A DNA stretch of 64,000 bases from Epiperipatus broadwayi (lineage: Eukaryota; Onychophora; Udeonychophora; Euonychophora; Peripatidae), in contig JAQFVV010000142.1 in NCBI GenBank assembly GCA_028023455.1, positions 1,926,124 through 1,990,123 of the forward strand, written 5' to 3'. Position numbers and translations under genes: made by a program. Shown here in pieces: positions 24,326 through 36,999 of the stretch. The notes below the pieces were generated by a model that was not told the DNA's origin, did not search any database, and worked only from the letters and a program-made list of their open reading frames with translations. The stretch's first letter is position 1. Each line of letters opens with the position of its first letter.

Positions 24326-27300
24326 CATTATTGGATAATCTCTCATCTAATAAATAACTAATAAAAAAATTTAACATATATTATTACATACTAATTTTTT
24401 TATATATTTTTTTTATTTTCAAAATAGAAGGAAATAACTTCGAATGTAACATTAATAAAAAAAATAATGTTGGTCTGCTTGCCTCACTGTATAGGTAATA
24501 CATCATTGCAAACACTATATTAGCATATTTTGTGATATTATAATAATTATAAAACAATTTTAATATTTTAAAGCAAAATTTGTTAGATTTATCAGAAATT
24601 AATATTTTTGTTCATATTTTAACAGTAAATTTTAATTTAAAAGATTTGTTCATTTTATAACAGTATCTCTGCTCTACCATTCATTCAATAATGTATTGAT
24701 TATTGTTATTACAATCTCTTTTTTTTTTTTTCAAAATTTGTTAGACTCAAATATAAACTTTTAAAATTATTGTCATTTGTAAGTATGTATTACAATTTAT
24801 CGAATTGTTATGGAATAACAGTTTTATTAAAATCAAAAGTTGAAAGCATATAAAAGACACCAGGGAAAACAATTAAATCATGTGATGTGCAGGAGAGTTA
24901 ATGGAGACATAGTTTTATTTAGCATGGCCAATTTTAACTAATAGTTTTCAAGCTACCTGAAACTCTAGATTATATTACAATAATTATCAAAACCATTTAA
25001 TTTCATATCCGATTATATTTCAATTTTTACATCTATATATTCATGAAAAGCATTTAATATCTCATTATATTTCATTGTTTACATTCATAAGTCCCAAAAA
25101 TATTTAAATTTATATATATATATATATTGAGATGGAGTGGTCTCATGACACACAACATATAGAATTCATAAATTTAAAGAAATTTTTTGCCTTGCTTTAT
25201 TTGAAAGCAAATGTGTATATATACATTTAAAACTTGACACAAAAGTAGTAAAAAAAAAACAAAAAAAAATTTTTACTGTATATATTTATTTAATATAATC
25301 TGGAATAATTGAACGATAATATTGATTCTTTTTAAAATTACTTTTAATTATTTAAAGTCGAATATAAAATTCTCTATTTAATGCAAATAATTGTATATGA
25401 CTTTTGTGATTTTGACAAAAATGTAAAATTTTTAATGTAACAAAAAAAAAATATTTTTGAACAAAACAAAGTTGTTGTTTTCTTTATAATGTACATTATT
25501 TATAGTTAATCCTACAACTTTTTTATTTAAAGAATTAAGAAAATTTTAACATATTTTGGTATTGATAGATGTAAATTGAAAAATTGGGCAATTGAAATTA
25601 AAATTATTATCTTTTTTTACTGTCAATATGAAAATGACTTACTGCAATTTTCTTCTTTTTAAATTCCAGTGTATACTATAACCAGAGTGTTCAGATTACC
25701 TGATTTTTAGATCGGGATATCATTTTGGAAAGAGTACAGAAAAAGAAGCTTCTTTTCAGGTGTTCATTTTGGTGAAGTTTGGTCCTGGGGATCAAATTAA
25801 GGCATTCTATCTATTTATGACATTTGCATTGTGTATACATAAGTTTATACCTAGTTCTACATATTATTAGAACCAGTGTTATCATTAGCTATCTAAGCAG
25901 CTGCCTAGAGCACAGAACAATGCTGGATGCCCAATACAGATGATAAAAGCCATTGGTTTTTGCAAATAAATGTTTTTTTTAATCAGCTATTTTGTACTTT
26001 TTTGTTTTTTCTGTAAAATATTTTTTTCTTAAAAATGAAGTTGGCAATTTTTTGGAAAGGGAGGAAGTGCAAATATTTGGCCTTTTCTAAAATATAAAAT
26101 AATATTATGGTAGCCTCGATTAGGATCAACTATTGCTATCATTATACTGTTGTTAATATATACATAATTAATAATAAGACACTAAAAAATAAAGAAAATC
26201 AACAAAGAAGATGCATATATCATTGTCATTATTTTTAACCACTATCGATCTACTGCAGGATAAAGATATTTCCAGATGTAATCCCAGTTTTATTAATCAC
26301 TAGCCTTTGTTATATATATATGTACATATATACATAACACCATATATGTCTGCGTACATGTGTCAGTTAGTGTGAATATAATGAAGACGGGCTAATCGAT
26401 ACAATAAAATTTTATAATTGGAAGTGTTCGAAAAGTGAAAGGTCAGATCTCACTCAATACATAAATGTGATTATGCACATTATTTAAATTAAGAATGCTT
26501 GATTCTTATCAAGAATGAACAAATTATTGAAATCTTCCAGTAAACTATGAACTCATTCTATATATATATTTAACTTATCTAAAAAATAAAAAATTCAGAA
26601 TGCATGCATAGTAATAACAAAATTGTTTAACTTTCGGTGCTGATGGACAGTTGCAATATAGTCGAGTTGTGGTTAGGAATGCAATGATAAAAATCAAAAA
26701 ACTTGAATATATATATATTGTCTATAGTAAGTCAGTGAAATTGCACCCACATTACTATAATTTATTATATTTTGGATGATTAACCACAGACTGATAAATT
26801 AAACATCCAAGTGAAAGATATATGATTTTATAATAATCACACATATTTGACCTTTTTATGAAAGTTGTTAGAGAAGTGAAGATTAAAGTCAGAGTAGATT
26901 TTATTCTAACATATAATGTACAATCAATAGCTATGACATCTCACGTTTGACAAAATTATTCCATTGACTGCAAACCAACAAGGATATGTTAAAATAAATT
27001 TGTCAAAACATTAAATTTATATTTTTTTGTTATAAAGTCAAGTCAATCATTACAATATATTTGTAATTAAAAGTAAAAACCTAGAAATTAATATAGATTA
27101 TGAATTTACTTAGATCATCACTAAATGTGTATTATATACATATATATAATTGGTGAAATTGTTTTTTTTTTTTAAAAAAAAACCCATAGAATTCTAATAT
27201 ATGTATTCTTATATTATATATTTCAATTGATCCTAATTTTATTGTTATTTATTAAAAAACAAATTATAAAAAAGATATGGTTCTTCTAGTTTAAAACTTA

Positions 27301-27990
27301 AATCATACTGCAAACGCATTTTTAAATATCAAATTATAAAATACGATTACGATATTTGTACTTGAGTTTATTTTTATTATATCACAACAAATATCGTATT
27401 TTGCGTGTATGTGCATCATTTCTATTTAGAAGACAGATCTTATTTAAAATCTTTATCCCAATCTTTAGGACAGATAGTATATATATATACAACTTAGAAG
27501 ACTATAAACTGCAAATACACTTTTTTTGACAATTCAATTTAAAATTTTCTTAAAAATTGAAAAATCATATTGTTAATTTTAAGTTTTATATATAATTAAT
27601 TTTCTAATTTTAAATAAATGTAAATTGTTTTTTTATAAATTCATTTTTTAAAACATGTACAATAATAATTGTATATCTAAATAATTTTCATCTAAACATA
27701 ATTATTTTCTTTTACATTACCATACAATTATCATTTAAAATGTTCAGATCAAAAATATTCAATAAGTATGTAACTAATAAACAGATGTAATCATTTACAT
27801 ATATTAAAAAGAAAAAGAAAAAACAGGATTCATCATTTTAAATAAATAGTGTGAAATTTGGAAGGTGTAGGGTTAAATTGATATTACTGATATTAAAATT
27901 AATAATAATTCTTAGTTTTATAATAAATTTAAAATAGCATTTTAAAAATAAAATATATAAAAATAATAATTATACAAACCATTGAAATTA
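24326..27990. other. AT-rich intergenic stretch with one dispersed-repeat fragment
   Basis: Mostly featureless. At 26215-26305 the sequence ATTATTTTTAACCACTATCG followed by TCTACTGCAGGATAAAG resembles the reverse complement of 50984-51040, where an ATC array is joined to AACC...CCACTGCAGGATGG. I take both as fragments of one dispersed repeat with an ATC-rich edge. Several short (TA)n runs are scattered here. Confidence 0.4.
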
Positions 27991-29560
27991 AAATTTTATG
28001 AGGGTCAATATCTGATCGCACTCCGCAACTCATAACGACTATGTACGACGTCAACTGCATTAATTGAATGGTTAATATTTTTTGTATACCCATTTTGAAT
28101 ATAAAAATAAATCACTTTGTATATAACATTTATAGTAATCCGCAATAAAGCCCGCTGGGGAGGATGGAATGTAGTAGCGCCGGTACAGAAGGAATGAAAG
28201 AAAGCATATAATATAAACAGAAAACACTTAAATTATTATTTTTTAGGGAGAAAGGCGTAAATTATATGAATATATATATGAAGATAAAGAAGTTAGAAAT
28301 AAAATTAAGTTTTAGTATCCTCGTATACGAAAGATTAAATCCGCAGTTTCATCCAATATATATGTTGGCGGATTTTGATATTATAATTTTGACGGTTGTT
28401 GAACATCCTAAGACCGTCTGTAACTCAAATGACGATGCCTTTACGTAAGGGTGTGCAATATCGAATCAAATTTTTCCCCCGTATGGCACTGAGAAATTTA
28501 ATTTTTAAAAAATATTTATACCAGATTAGACTTTTTTTTCATATATCACAATATAAAATAATTTAAATTTTAAATAAATAAATAATCCGACGTAAGTTTT
28601 TATAATTTAATAATAAAAATTCCATTTTAGTTCCTTAGTTTGTAAGTAATTACTGAATGAAACGATTTAAAAATATGTGTATTAAATTAAGATTTCAATG
28701 AAGAGGTTATCCAAAGTCATTTGAAAAAATAGCTTTCGATAACATGTTTGTTGACACAAAAATTAAATTACAGTTCTCATAACTAAAATTATAAGCGACT
28801 GAAATCTCATAATTAAAATTATATAACAATCCTCGTTAGATGCGCTGTTGTATTAATTTCAAATATATGCATTATATTTATCTGTGAGAACATTCATAAA
28901 ATAAGTAAACAGAACAATTGCTTGTCATAGCGATAGGGCGCTTGAATGTTGCAAATCTATAGTGGTTTAAAATCGCTTTGACGTTATTGATCCAATACTG
29001 TTCTGAATTGTGAGAATCCCCGTTTCTTATTATAACATCCGGAAGATAATTTTCACGATTATATATTGAACACAATTACTAAATAATGAACTACTTCATT
29101 CCCGCTGAACAAGTAGCAACAATATTTTTAGTACCAACATTAAATAAATAAATTATTAAACGTGAGGAAAGAAGATATTAAGCAAGTTAAAAGTGCTTGG
29201 ATTTACACCGCTTTTATGCAGCAAACTTGAACTATTTTTCCTTAGCAACACAAGACCTTTTAACCAAAGAAGCGGCAAGTGATGTCGCCACCCAATGGAG
29301 AGCGAAGCTATATATCGCAGATCACAGCGACGGTATTCGGAATCCAGCTTAGATACGAATAAGTTATGCAACTAACACAGATCGCTGCTCTCGTTGCCGT
29401 AAATGAAAGATGGGTTTTACGTGACAAGAAAAGATTGTGGTGATCCTCACAGAGTGGCGCTTTAGCCTTATGAATGGACAGATCTTTAAATTAACTTTTA
29501 CTATTTTTTTATTTACAAATATAGAGGAAAGTTTGAATTTATTTAAACTAGTTTTCATAT
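27991..29560. other. CpG-richer block, no gene identified
   Basis: CpG dinucleotides are much more frequent here than in the surrounding tens of kilobases, for example around 28010-28060, 28140-28190, 28360-28460 and 29210-29460. A 60-codon plus-strand frame lies at 28266-28448, and minus-strand frames lie at 28878-29075, 29156-29371 and 29364-29558. None shows a recognisable domain. The block could be a promoter or first exon of a host gene protected from CpG decay, or a younger unrecognised insertion. I cannot choose from sequence alone. Confidence 0.35.
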
Positions 29561-30535
29561 AACTGCGTAAATTTAAATTACTTTAAATATATAAGAAGCA
29601 ATTAATGAAAATAGAGAAATATTTTGCATTCACAGATATCTTGAATTGAGAAATAATAGATGCGTTGTATAAATGGAAAAATATTAATACTTTTTGTTAA
29701 AAAAGAGTGATTTAATATTTATTATTTTACCATAATGGCAATCATCTATTGGCTGTTTGGAGTTATTTGATATACATTTCGAAAATATGTTTCTGGTTTA
29801 TAAAGATATAGAAAAAGAGAAAACAAATATATTTAGTTACGGATATGTAATACATTGTACATAAATTTGAATGGTGTTAATTTAATTGTTGGAAATGAAG
29901 TAGCCGTTGTTAAACGTCCTACAGTGTAGGGGAAAAAAGAAAAAATATATTTATATCGTTTTCTTTGATATATTTGTAAAGTTTTATGGTTTATTACTTC
30001 TATGAAAACAAAGTTAAATGTATATTTATGTTGTTATCTATTCCCTACTGTAGATATAAATAACTGCGTAATGCAGTATTATGGTCAAATTATATCAATT
30101 GATTATCCTAAATGATTACAGCCAGTATTGCTATTTTTTTCCACACATTTTAATTAATCTAGCATTTCAAGGTTAGAACTACAGCTTCATAATTATTTAA
30201 TTAAACTACAAACATTATCCTTAATTTTAGAGATGGAAGATAAACGTAGATATAGTAAATAATATACAGCCTAAGAAGTTTCTGGTTAAATTGCATGTAT
30301 ATATAAACTGATCAGTTATTTTCATCTTGTGATTTCTTTCTACTAATTAAACTAGTAACAAAAATAAAAACAGTTATTGATAACCTACCTAGCCATCCAA
30401 AATTGGTTCATAAATAGATGTAGCAAATGGCCCATGTTAGAGTGAGCTTGTCAAATAAATGCTACAAGTTGATAATAAAACAAATGTATCCACTTATGAG
30501 ACAAGAGTCAAATTTCTAAAGGCAGAGACCATGAC
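29561..30535. other. AT-rich stretch without recognised features
   Basis: No open frame, repeat or RNA-like element recognised. Confidence 0.45.
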
Positions 30536-31103
30536 ATTTCTATTTATATATTGGACTATTTCCATCATCTAATATTAAGTATTGACTTTAGTAAACTTTA
30601 ACTCAAATTAAATATTCCAATTGCATTTAACCGTTAGTAATAGCACAAAGGTTAGTATATTCATAACTTTTCAAGAGGTAGTCTTCTCCTTTCTTCTTCA
30701 GGTGTTGCTAGCCTGACCAGTGATAGTATTAACTTGGAAATTGAACCTGGACTCTTAGATTCTTGAATATTAAATTTTAAGGTAATATTCAAACCAACTG
30801 AGCCATCCTGCCAAAGTTGGTTAGAACATTACTTAAAATTCAATATTCAAGAATCTAAAAGTCCTGGTTCAAATCCCAAGCTAGTACTGTCAGTGATCAG
30901 GCTAGCAATACCTGAAAAAAAGAGGAGAATAATACCTCTTAAAACGTTGTGCATATATTAATGTGTATGCTATTACTAACAATTGGATGTAATTGGAATA
31001 TTTAATCAAAATTAATTTTTTAAAGACATTCAATACTTAATATTAGACATGGAAATAGTCCAATATATAAATACAACTAAAATACTATCATCACAAACCT
31101 TCA
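30536..31103. mobile_element. PLE-tail palindrome, full foldback copy with tRNA-like cores
   Basis: Two inverted copies of one sequence meet near 30805. The outer ends are TATATATTGGACTATTTCC (left, near 30545) and its inverted partner ATAGTCCAATATATAAATAC (right, near 31070). Moving inward both arms carry TAATATTAAGTATTGA, TAACCGTTAGTAATAGCACA, a TTCTTCAGGTG-type segment, CCTGACCAGTGATAG, and a tRNA-like unit. The B box GGTTCAAATCCC is at 30866-30877, and on the minus strand an A-box-like TGGCTCAGTTGG is at about 30793-30804. The right end keeps the family terminus CATCATCACAAACCTTC; the left end lacks it. No protein frame. Confidence 0.8.
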
Positions 31104-32898
31104 GAAAAACTACCATTGCTTATCTTTTATTGCCCAATTATTTAAAACTATAAAAAAATATTTCGTTGTTCAAAAGAACAAAGTATGTCTGTAGTCAAGC
31201 TTTGCAGCAAGTAACTAATCATGCATTCTTCATTAGTAAGCCATTTTATCTTATTTATTTCAATAAAAAATACTATTTACTTATTTATTTATTACAAATT
31301 AAATACAAATCCTTAACTTTATCACAATATTGTTTTGTACATAAGAAGTTTTTTTTAAAAAAAAAAAAATGTAAAATACTCTCACCAGATCTCTAAAATG
31401 CATTAAAGCTTTTTCTGAAATTTATACGCATATACATATTTTTACTTGACCATTTAACTCATTTAAATTATTTTAAATAAGTATATCAATTACTAGCATG
31501 TGATTTACAATAGAACTGTCATCAACACAGCAATGAAATATATTAGGTGGGCCATGTTTCTATATACATCATAATAACAAACAACAATTTCAAACTGTTG
31601 TCAAGGCAACTTCTTTTCAAATATATATATACTAATGTAATAAATTAGTTAAGACTTAGCTTTACACAGAAATACATATATTCTTTTTTGGGCCTATAGT
31701 TAATATTTAATTTTTTATTGCTCAATTATATATTTGTTTCATGGTTTAAAAAATTGAAATATGGATAATTACTTCTGTTAATAAGACTTTTCATAAAACT
31801 TCGCAGCAGAAACTAATCAAATGTATTTACTAGTAGGTCCTTTTTTCTTAGTTATATTTTCCCAATTATGAACTTTTACGTATTTGTATAATTGTCACTC
31901 AAATAATTATAGTGAATGAAAGAGAAAATGTTTAGAAAGTTTTTCTGCATTTGTAGCTTTGGAAAAATAACTACTGTATATATAATTGATTAGGCTAATT
32001 TAAATGCAAATATTATTTAAAATAAATGTTGCTCGAGAAATAATTTTTAAAAAAATAAATAAAAATATTTTACATTTATTTTAAAAAAAAAGTCTACTAG
32101 TTTTTGTTCAAGAGTTCAAAGACTCAAACTGATCTAGCTGAGAAAAGTCCATAATGAAAGTTGTATCACTATTGCATGCTGTTTCACAAAATATGTCTGG
32201 GGGGGGGGGGGTTATTCTGATATAAAAACTACCAGATATTAAATGATTTGTCATCATTGTTTTTTTCTGGAATTTTTAAGTATAAACTTTTAGTGCGAAT
32301 TGTAAACTTTTTGCTTATATATTTTATATGCAGTTGAGAATAATTACCAGATAAAGTGACCTATCATTGCTCTTATGCTAAGCACTTATTTTGAGGATGT
32401 GTTTAACATATTATTGCAATCTTTTTTTTTAAAAAAAAATATAATAGTTGTGAATCAATATCAACTTTTTATAAATGAGTTTATACAAATCATAGACTAT
32501 AAAAATGGCTAGAGATAAACAAATTATCATTACTTGTCTATTGAAATGTCCTTTGAGGATAAATATTTGCTTAAAATTACATGCATTTTGCTTTTATATT
32601 TTATACGTATTTGATAATTATATGTCTTGAAGATATTCACAATATGTAAACATCACCATCTATTTTTTTTAAAATTCATTTTTTTAGAAATAATGTATTA
32701 TAACATATAATATTTATATATCTTTTTGCATTGCCATAATTGCTGTCTTAAAAAGGTTTGAATATTAATATTCATAAATTTATGAGATTTTGAAATGAGC
32801 ATATTCAGTAGGTAAAAAATTAAAAGAAAAACAATGCAAAATAAAAAAAAGCATTACAATTGACAAAAGTTATATTTTAACAGAAAAAAAAATGTTTC
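31104..32898. other. AT-rich stretch
   Basis: No gene recognised; a 76-codon frame at 31166-31396 is not distinctive. A run of about 12 G occurs at 32200-32211 in otherwise AT-rich DNA. Confidence 0.45.
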
Positions 32899-33254
32899 TA
32901 TAAGATTGTATTTATATTTTGGTCTATTTCTATCATCTAATATTAAGTACTGAATGTCTTTAGAACAATTTAACTTTATTTAAAATTTCTAATTACATTT
33001 AATTGTTAGTAAATAGCTCACAGGTTAGTTTGTATATGCACAATGTTTCAAGTGGTATTATTCTCCTTTTTCCTTCAGGCATTTCTGGCCTGACCAGTGA
33101 TACTACTAACATGGAAATTGAACTTGGACTTTTAAATTCTTGAATATTGAATTTTAAGATAATGCTCTAATCTTTTGAGCCACCCAAAGACAACAGGCAA
33201 TAGAAATTTTATATATACTTATCTAAGAGATTCCTTGTAAATTATCCATACATT

Positions 33255-33850
33255 ATTTATAGTCACAGTAGATTGATTTATGATGTTATCTGCCATTTTT
33301 ATGTGAGTAACTTTTTTGAATTTTCTTCTTTGTATCTTTTTCTCTCTGTCAATATTTTTATATTGTCCCAATTAAATATATTTTCATTGGTACATACATA
33401 GTCTACTATCTTAGATACATCTGTTTTCTCTCTTCTAATCATCAATTTATGTTCTTATTATTACTTTTAAATGAGATGACTGGTCTCACCAATATTCATT
33501 CTTTCATATTCATATGATATTTTATATATGCAATTTTTGCTTTTCAGTATTTCAAGTTTAGTTTTGTAGATGTTAGAATTCCTCATAGTATAGTATGGCT
33601 CTGTAAAGCTGTTTTGAGGTTATACTGATTGCAAATTTTCCTTAATTTACCAGCTATTTTTGGAATATATGGATATACTACAGAATCAATATTTTTTCTT
33701 TTGATGGTTCTTTTTATTGTCTATTTAAGGTTTTCTTAATGGCAGATGATAGATAACCATTTTTCATAAGAGTTTGCTTTACATAGATCTTTTAATTTTT
33801 TCAAATCACTGGTTTTTGAACAAGCTTATTTTGCTCTATTTCATAGCAAT
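33255..33850 (-). pseudogene. PLE C-terminal region with GIY-YIG endonuclease, decayed (left unit)
   Basis: Reading the minus strand, about 33800-33520 gives GYLSSAIKKTLN, then pieces such as LYRAILYYEEF and KLHI, matching the PLE linker between RT thumb and endonuclease. From about 33500 downward comes MNIGETS (the YIGET-type core of GIY-YIG), EHKL, then KTDVSKIVDYVCTNENIFNW and ILTERKRYKEENSKKLL, which fit the rest of a PLE GIY-YIG domain. Stops and shifts are frequent. The RT palm itself is not in this copy, so the element was truncated at its 5' side. Confidence 0.65.
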
Positions 33851-33939
33851 AGAATTATTCCATGTTTTGTTTTTCTGATGTGATTTATATATATGCTAAG
33901 TATTTTCATATATGTTTGGGTTTTCTATAAACTGTAATT

Positions 33940-34190
33940 TTGATTTTGCCATGAAGAAAGTCTTGTCCCAAAAACATTGGTGAGACTATGTGCCCTAATG
34001 AAAAGCAATTGCAAGAGCACAAACTGATGATTGGAAGAAAAAACAGATGTGTCTAAGGTAGCAGACCATGTATATACCAATGAACATATGTTCAATTGGG
34101 AAAGTACAAAAATATTAGATAGAGAAAAAAAGATACAAAAAAAAAATTCAAAGAAGCTGCTCACATGACAATGACGAACAACCCACAAGT
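33940..34190 (+). pseudogene. PLE GIY-YIG endonuclease, decayed (right unit)
   Basis: On the plus strand NIGET is encoded at about 33974-33988, followed by LQEHKLMIGRK and, after a shift, KTDVSKVADHVYTNEHMFNW and ILDREKK, then NSKKLLT. These blocks match the left unit in the same order but on the opposite strand. The right unit begins closer to the endonuclease core than the left unit, so the two halves of the palindrome were truncated at different points. Confidence 0.65.
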
Positions 34191-34619
34191 CAACCTAGTG
34201 TGGCTATACATAATGTATAGACATCACTGTTCAACTTTACTCTTAGGAAAATCAAAAGGAATCTCCTAGATAAGTATATAAAATTTCTACTGATATTTGC
34301 TTTTGACAGAATGGCTCAGTTGTTTAGAGCATTATCTTAAAATTCAATATTCAAAAATTTAAGGGTCCAGCTTCCATTCCCATGCTAGTAGTGTCACTGG
34401 TGAAGCAAGAAACCACTGAAAAAGAGAAAAGAATAATACCATTTGAATGTTCATATGTGTGCTATTACTAAATGTTGAATGTAATTTGAAAATTTAAATA
34501 AAGTTAAATTTTTCTAAAGACATTCAATACTTAATATTAAATGATGGAAGTAGTCCAGTATATAATTACAACTAAAATACCATCATCACAAACCTTTTGG
34601 ACAATGATTTTATAAGATA

Positions 34620-35090
34620 GTTCTATAAATAATTAACATCTAGTTTCTTAATAATAACATTCATAAAATTTTAATTTTCAAAACTGATGTTATATGTAGC
34701 AAAATCATTAATGTATCATATTACAAATATAATTTCCACCATATTTCAAAGCTAGTATATAGAATGTGCAATAAAAAAATAAATAATAAACAGACATTTA
34801 AAAATGACTATGGCCATTCAATTTCAAAAAGAAAAAGAAAAAAAGAGGATAGAGAGAAACTACTCCTTTTGCGATAACAATCAATGTGTCCACATGGAAC
34901 TTCCAATTTCCTGTTTACTTGTTACTTCCTCAGCAGAACACTTTTCTTTCTGAAAACTCATGTTCAAGTTTACTATAAAACATTTTTCTAAGAATTCTTC
35001 CATTATTCATTCATTTTATATATCCAATACAATTAAAGTGTTATTTTATAATCATGAACTCAATTTTATCACATTCAGCAAGATGAAACA
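34620..35090. other. AT-rich spacer
   Basis: Nothing recognised between the PLE pair and the following LINE fragment. Confidence 0.45.
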
Positions 35091-35830
35091 TATTGATTAC
35101 TTTTATAATCTTGCTACTGTACTTTTAAAATTTTAAGAGTGATCTTAAATGACATATTGTGCTGATAGGATATCCAAATTTTATATCTATACAATAAATT
35201 AGGTAAAACAACAGCTTTATTTAAGACTAAACTATTTGCAATAGTAATTTCCCTATGATGAAATACTTTATCTTTTAACTTCTTAAAAGCAACAGCAGCA
35301 CATTAGATCCTACATTGGATCTCTATATCCAAATTCAATTTTCTACTTGTAAAACTACCAAGGTATTTAAAGTGATTTACATTCACAACTTGATAATGGT
35401 GCAAACTGAAAGCTGCTGAGAATTTTTCTTCCCTCACTCATTGATAAAGACCTTGAGTTTTTTTAACATTAATTAGTAAACCTAGATTTTTATAAGTTGC
35501 ATTCAAAATATTAAGAACATTTTGTAAATCATCTTTAGAGGTGGCAAAAATAGCATTACTTCAGCATACTGTAAATCCAGAATCCAATTTGTTTTTGCTT
35601 ATAACTAATTCATATTAAAATTCCACCATTAAACTTGTATCCTAACTTGATCCCTTTCTGATTAAGCTACTTATAAACAATTCCAAAGACCATTGTCATA
35701 AAAAACTGAAAACAGTATTGGAGCAAATACAAATTCTTGCTTAACACCAGTTTCCATTTCAAATGCCTCAGATTTTCCCATTGCTTAAATGTCAGATAAT
35801 CATTGTCAGACTATTTGATTATATAAAGAC
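35090..35830 (-). pseudogene. LINE reverse transcriptase fragment, RTE/BovB-like, heavily decayed
   Basis: On the minus strand 35790-35700 encodes EMETGVKQEFVFAPILFSVF, the GVKQGCVLAPTLF block before the RT catalytic box. Further on the frames give LGYKFNGGIL, then NATYKNLGLLINVKKTQGLY (KKTE-type block), NVNHFKYLGSFTSRKLNLD (FxYLGS block), FKKLKDKVFHH and SLVLNKAVVLPNLLYRYKIW (the LLYGxExW block). The order matches RTE/BovB-type LINE RTs, a different lineage from the LINE at 10.6-14.5 kb. The catalytic FADD cannot be read cleanly. Many stops; both ends missing. Confidence 0.6.
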
Positions 35831-36098
35831 ATGTTACTGGCAAAACTTTAATGTATAGATTGCTTAAAATCTCTCCACTTAAGAGCTTTCTAATATTTAT
35901 TATTTTTTCAATGCTGTAAAATTAAACAATATTATTGCAATTACATTTCAATATATTACAATCATGACCATAATAGAATTTTTACAAACTAGTAACTTTT
36001 GCCAATCTGATACATATTATGAATTTCTTAGAGTAAATAGTTCTGACACATCTACATAATATTTCTAAATCAATGATTTCCAAACATTTTTACTTGAT

Positions 36099-36310
36099 GT
36101 TTTCCTGAAGGTTTGTGATGATGGTGTTCTAATTGTATTTTTATATTGGACTATTTCCATCGGTCTAATATGTGCATTGAATGTCTTTAGAAAAAATTAA
36201 TTTTAAATATTCCAAATGCATTCAACTGTTAGTAATATCACAGCAAACAGATTAGTATATGCATTTAACACACATATTAGATGGTGGAAATAGTCCAATA
36301 TAAAAATACA
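36099..36310. mobile_element. Small PLE-tail palindrome with perfect 13-bp target duplication
   Basis: A 212-bp insertion. The left part reads TTTTCCTGAAGGTTTGTGAT, then TATTGGACTATTTCCATC and GCATTGAATGTCTTTAG. The right part returns TAGATGGTGGAAATAGTCCA, then ATATAAAAATAC. The loop holds CAACTGTTAGTAATATCAC and GATTAGTATATGC, but no tRNA-like core. ATTTTTACTTGAT flanks it on both sides (36086-36098 and 36311-36323) as a perfect 13-bp direct repeat, which delimits the insertion exactly. Confidence 0.85.
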
Positions 36311-36463
36311 ATTTTTACTTGATATCTCTTGGCTATTCATAGTTATAAATATATTACTAAAATGTTTATAATTAATATAGTTATTATTTTACTATATGTT
36401 GTAACAGTAAATAAATTGTCTAGGATGAGTTTGAAATTCAAGTGACTAAGAAGAAGAAATAGA

Positions 36464-36466
<3 letters not shown>

Positions 36467-36508
<42 letters not shown>
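36467..36508. repeat. (TA)n microsatellite
   Basis: About 42 bases of alternating TA preceded by GTGTGCA. No flanking inverted copy. Confidence 0.9.
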
Positions 36509-36509
<1 letters not shown>

Positions 36510-36999
36510 CTCAAAAGAAAAGTAAATTTGAATAAATATGTCATAGATTACAAAAAAAAAAAAAAACTACATTGCATTAATTAAAATATTCCTGTACTTG
36601 ATGGTGCATCATAAGATATGAATCTTGGTTTTAAATGCTGAATTAACAATTTTTATACAAATATAGTTAAGAAACTTCATCAAATTACTTTTCACTCAAA
36701 TCTACCAATATTAAAACTTTTTCCTCAGTAAGTGACTATACTGACATTGTTTCCATTATTTTAACGTGTATACTAGAAATAAATTTAAAGTTATATAAGC
36801 AAATAAATAAAGAAACATAACATATAAACACATAAGCACTTTAATTAGTGCTTCAAAAACACAAGAATGAATCAAATTTGAAGAAAGTAAAATTTTAAGT
36901 AAGTGAATATGTAATTTATTTACAAATTTATATGCCCTATTTATATAATAGTTGCACTTAAGGATAAACTTACTTTGGCTAATGATAACATTAGAAATC

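Larger units (their letters stand above)
32907..34610. mobile_element. Head-to-head pair of 5'-truncated Penelope-like elements
   Basis: The left unit reads leftwards and the right unit reads rightwards. Each has, from the inside out: PLE GIY-YIG endonuclease remnants, a short 3' region, a tRNA-like module, and the family tail. The left tail is 32907-33190 (CTAATATTAAGTACTGAATG, CAGGTTAGTTTGTATATGC, GGCCTGACCAGTGATAC). The right tail is 34300-34600 (TGGCTCAGTTGTTTAGAGC at 34312-34330, ACATTCAATACTTAATATT, CATCATCACAAACC). The sequence between coding remnant and tail is also shared (GACAATGACGAACAACC versus ATGGCAGATAACATCA). An 8-bp repeat TATAAGAT occurs at 32899-32906 and 34611-34618 and may be a target duplication. 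This copy shows that the tail family belongs to a PLE. Confidence 0.75.

Noticed and set aside
28266-28448. 60-codon frame in the CpG-richer block as a possible first exon
   Set aside because: A GT follows the frame region, but there is no recognisable protein feature and no way to test splicing from sequence alone.
34005-34030. CTGATGA followed by GAAGAAAA as another hammerhead
   Set aside because: No helix II or proper GAAA position; it lies in GIY-YIG coding sequence.
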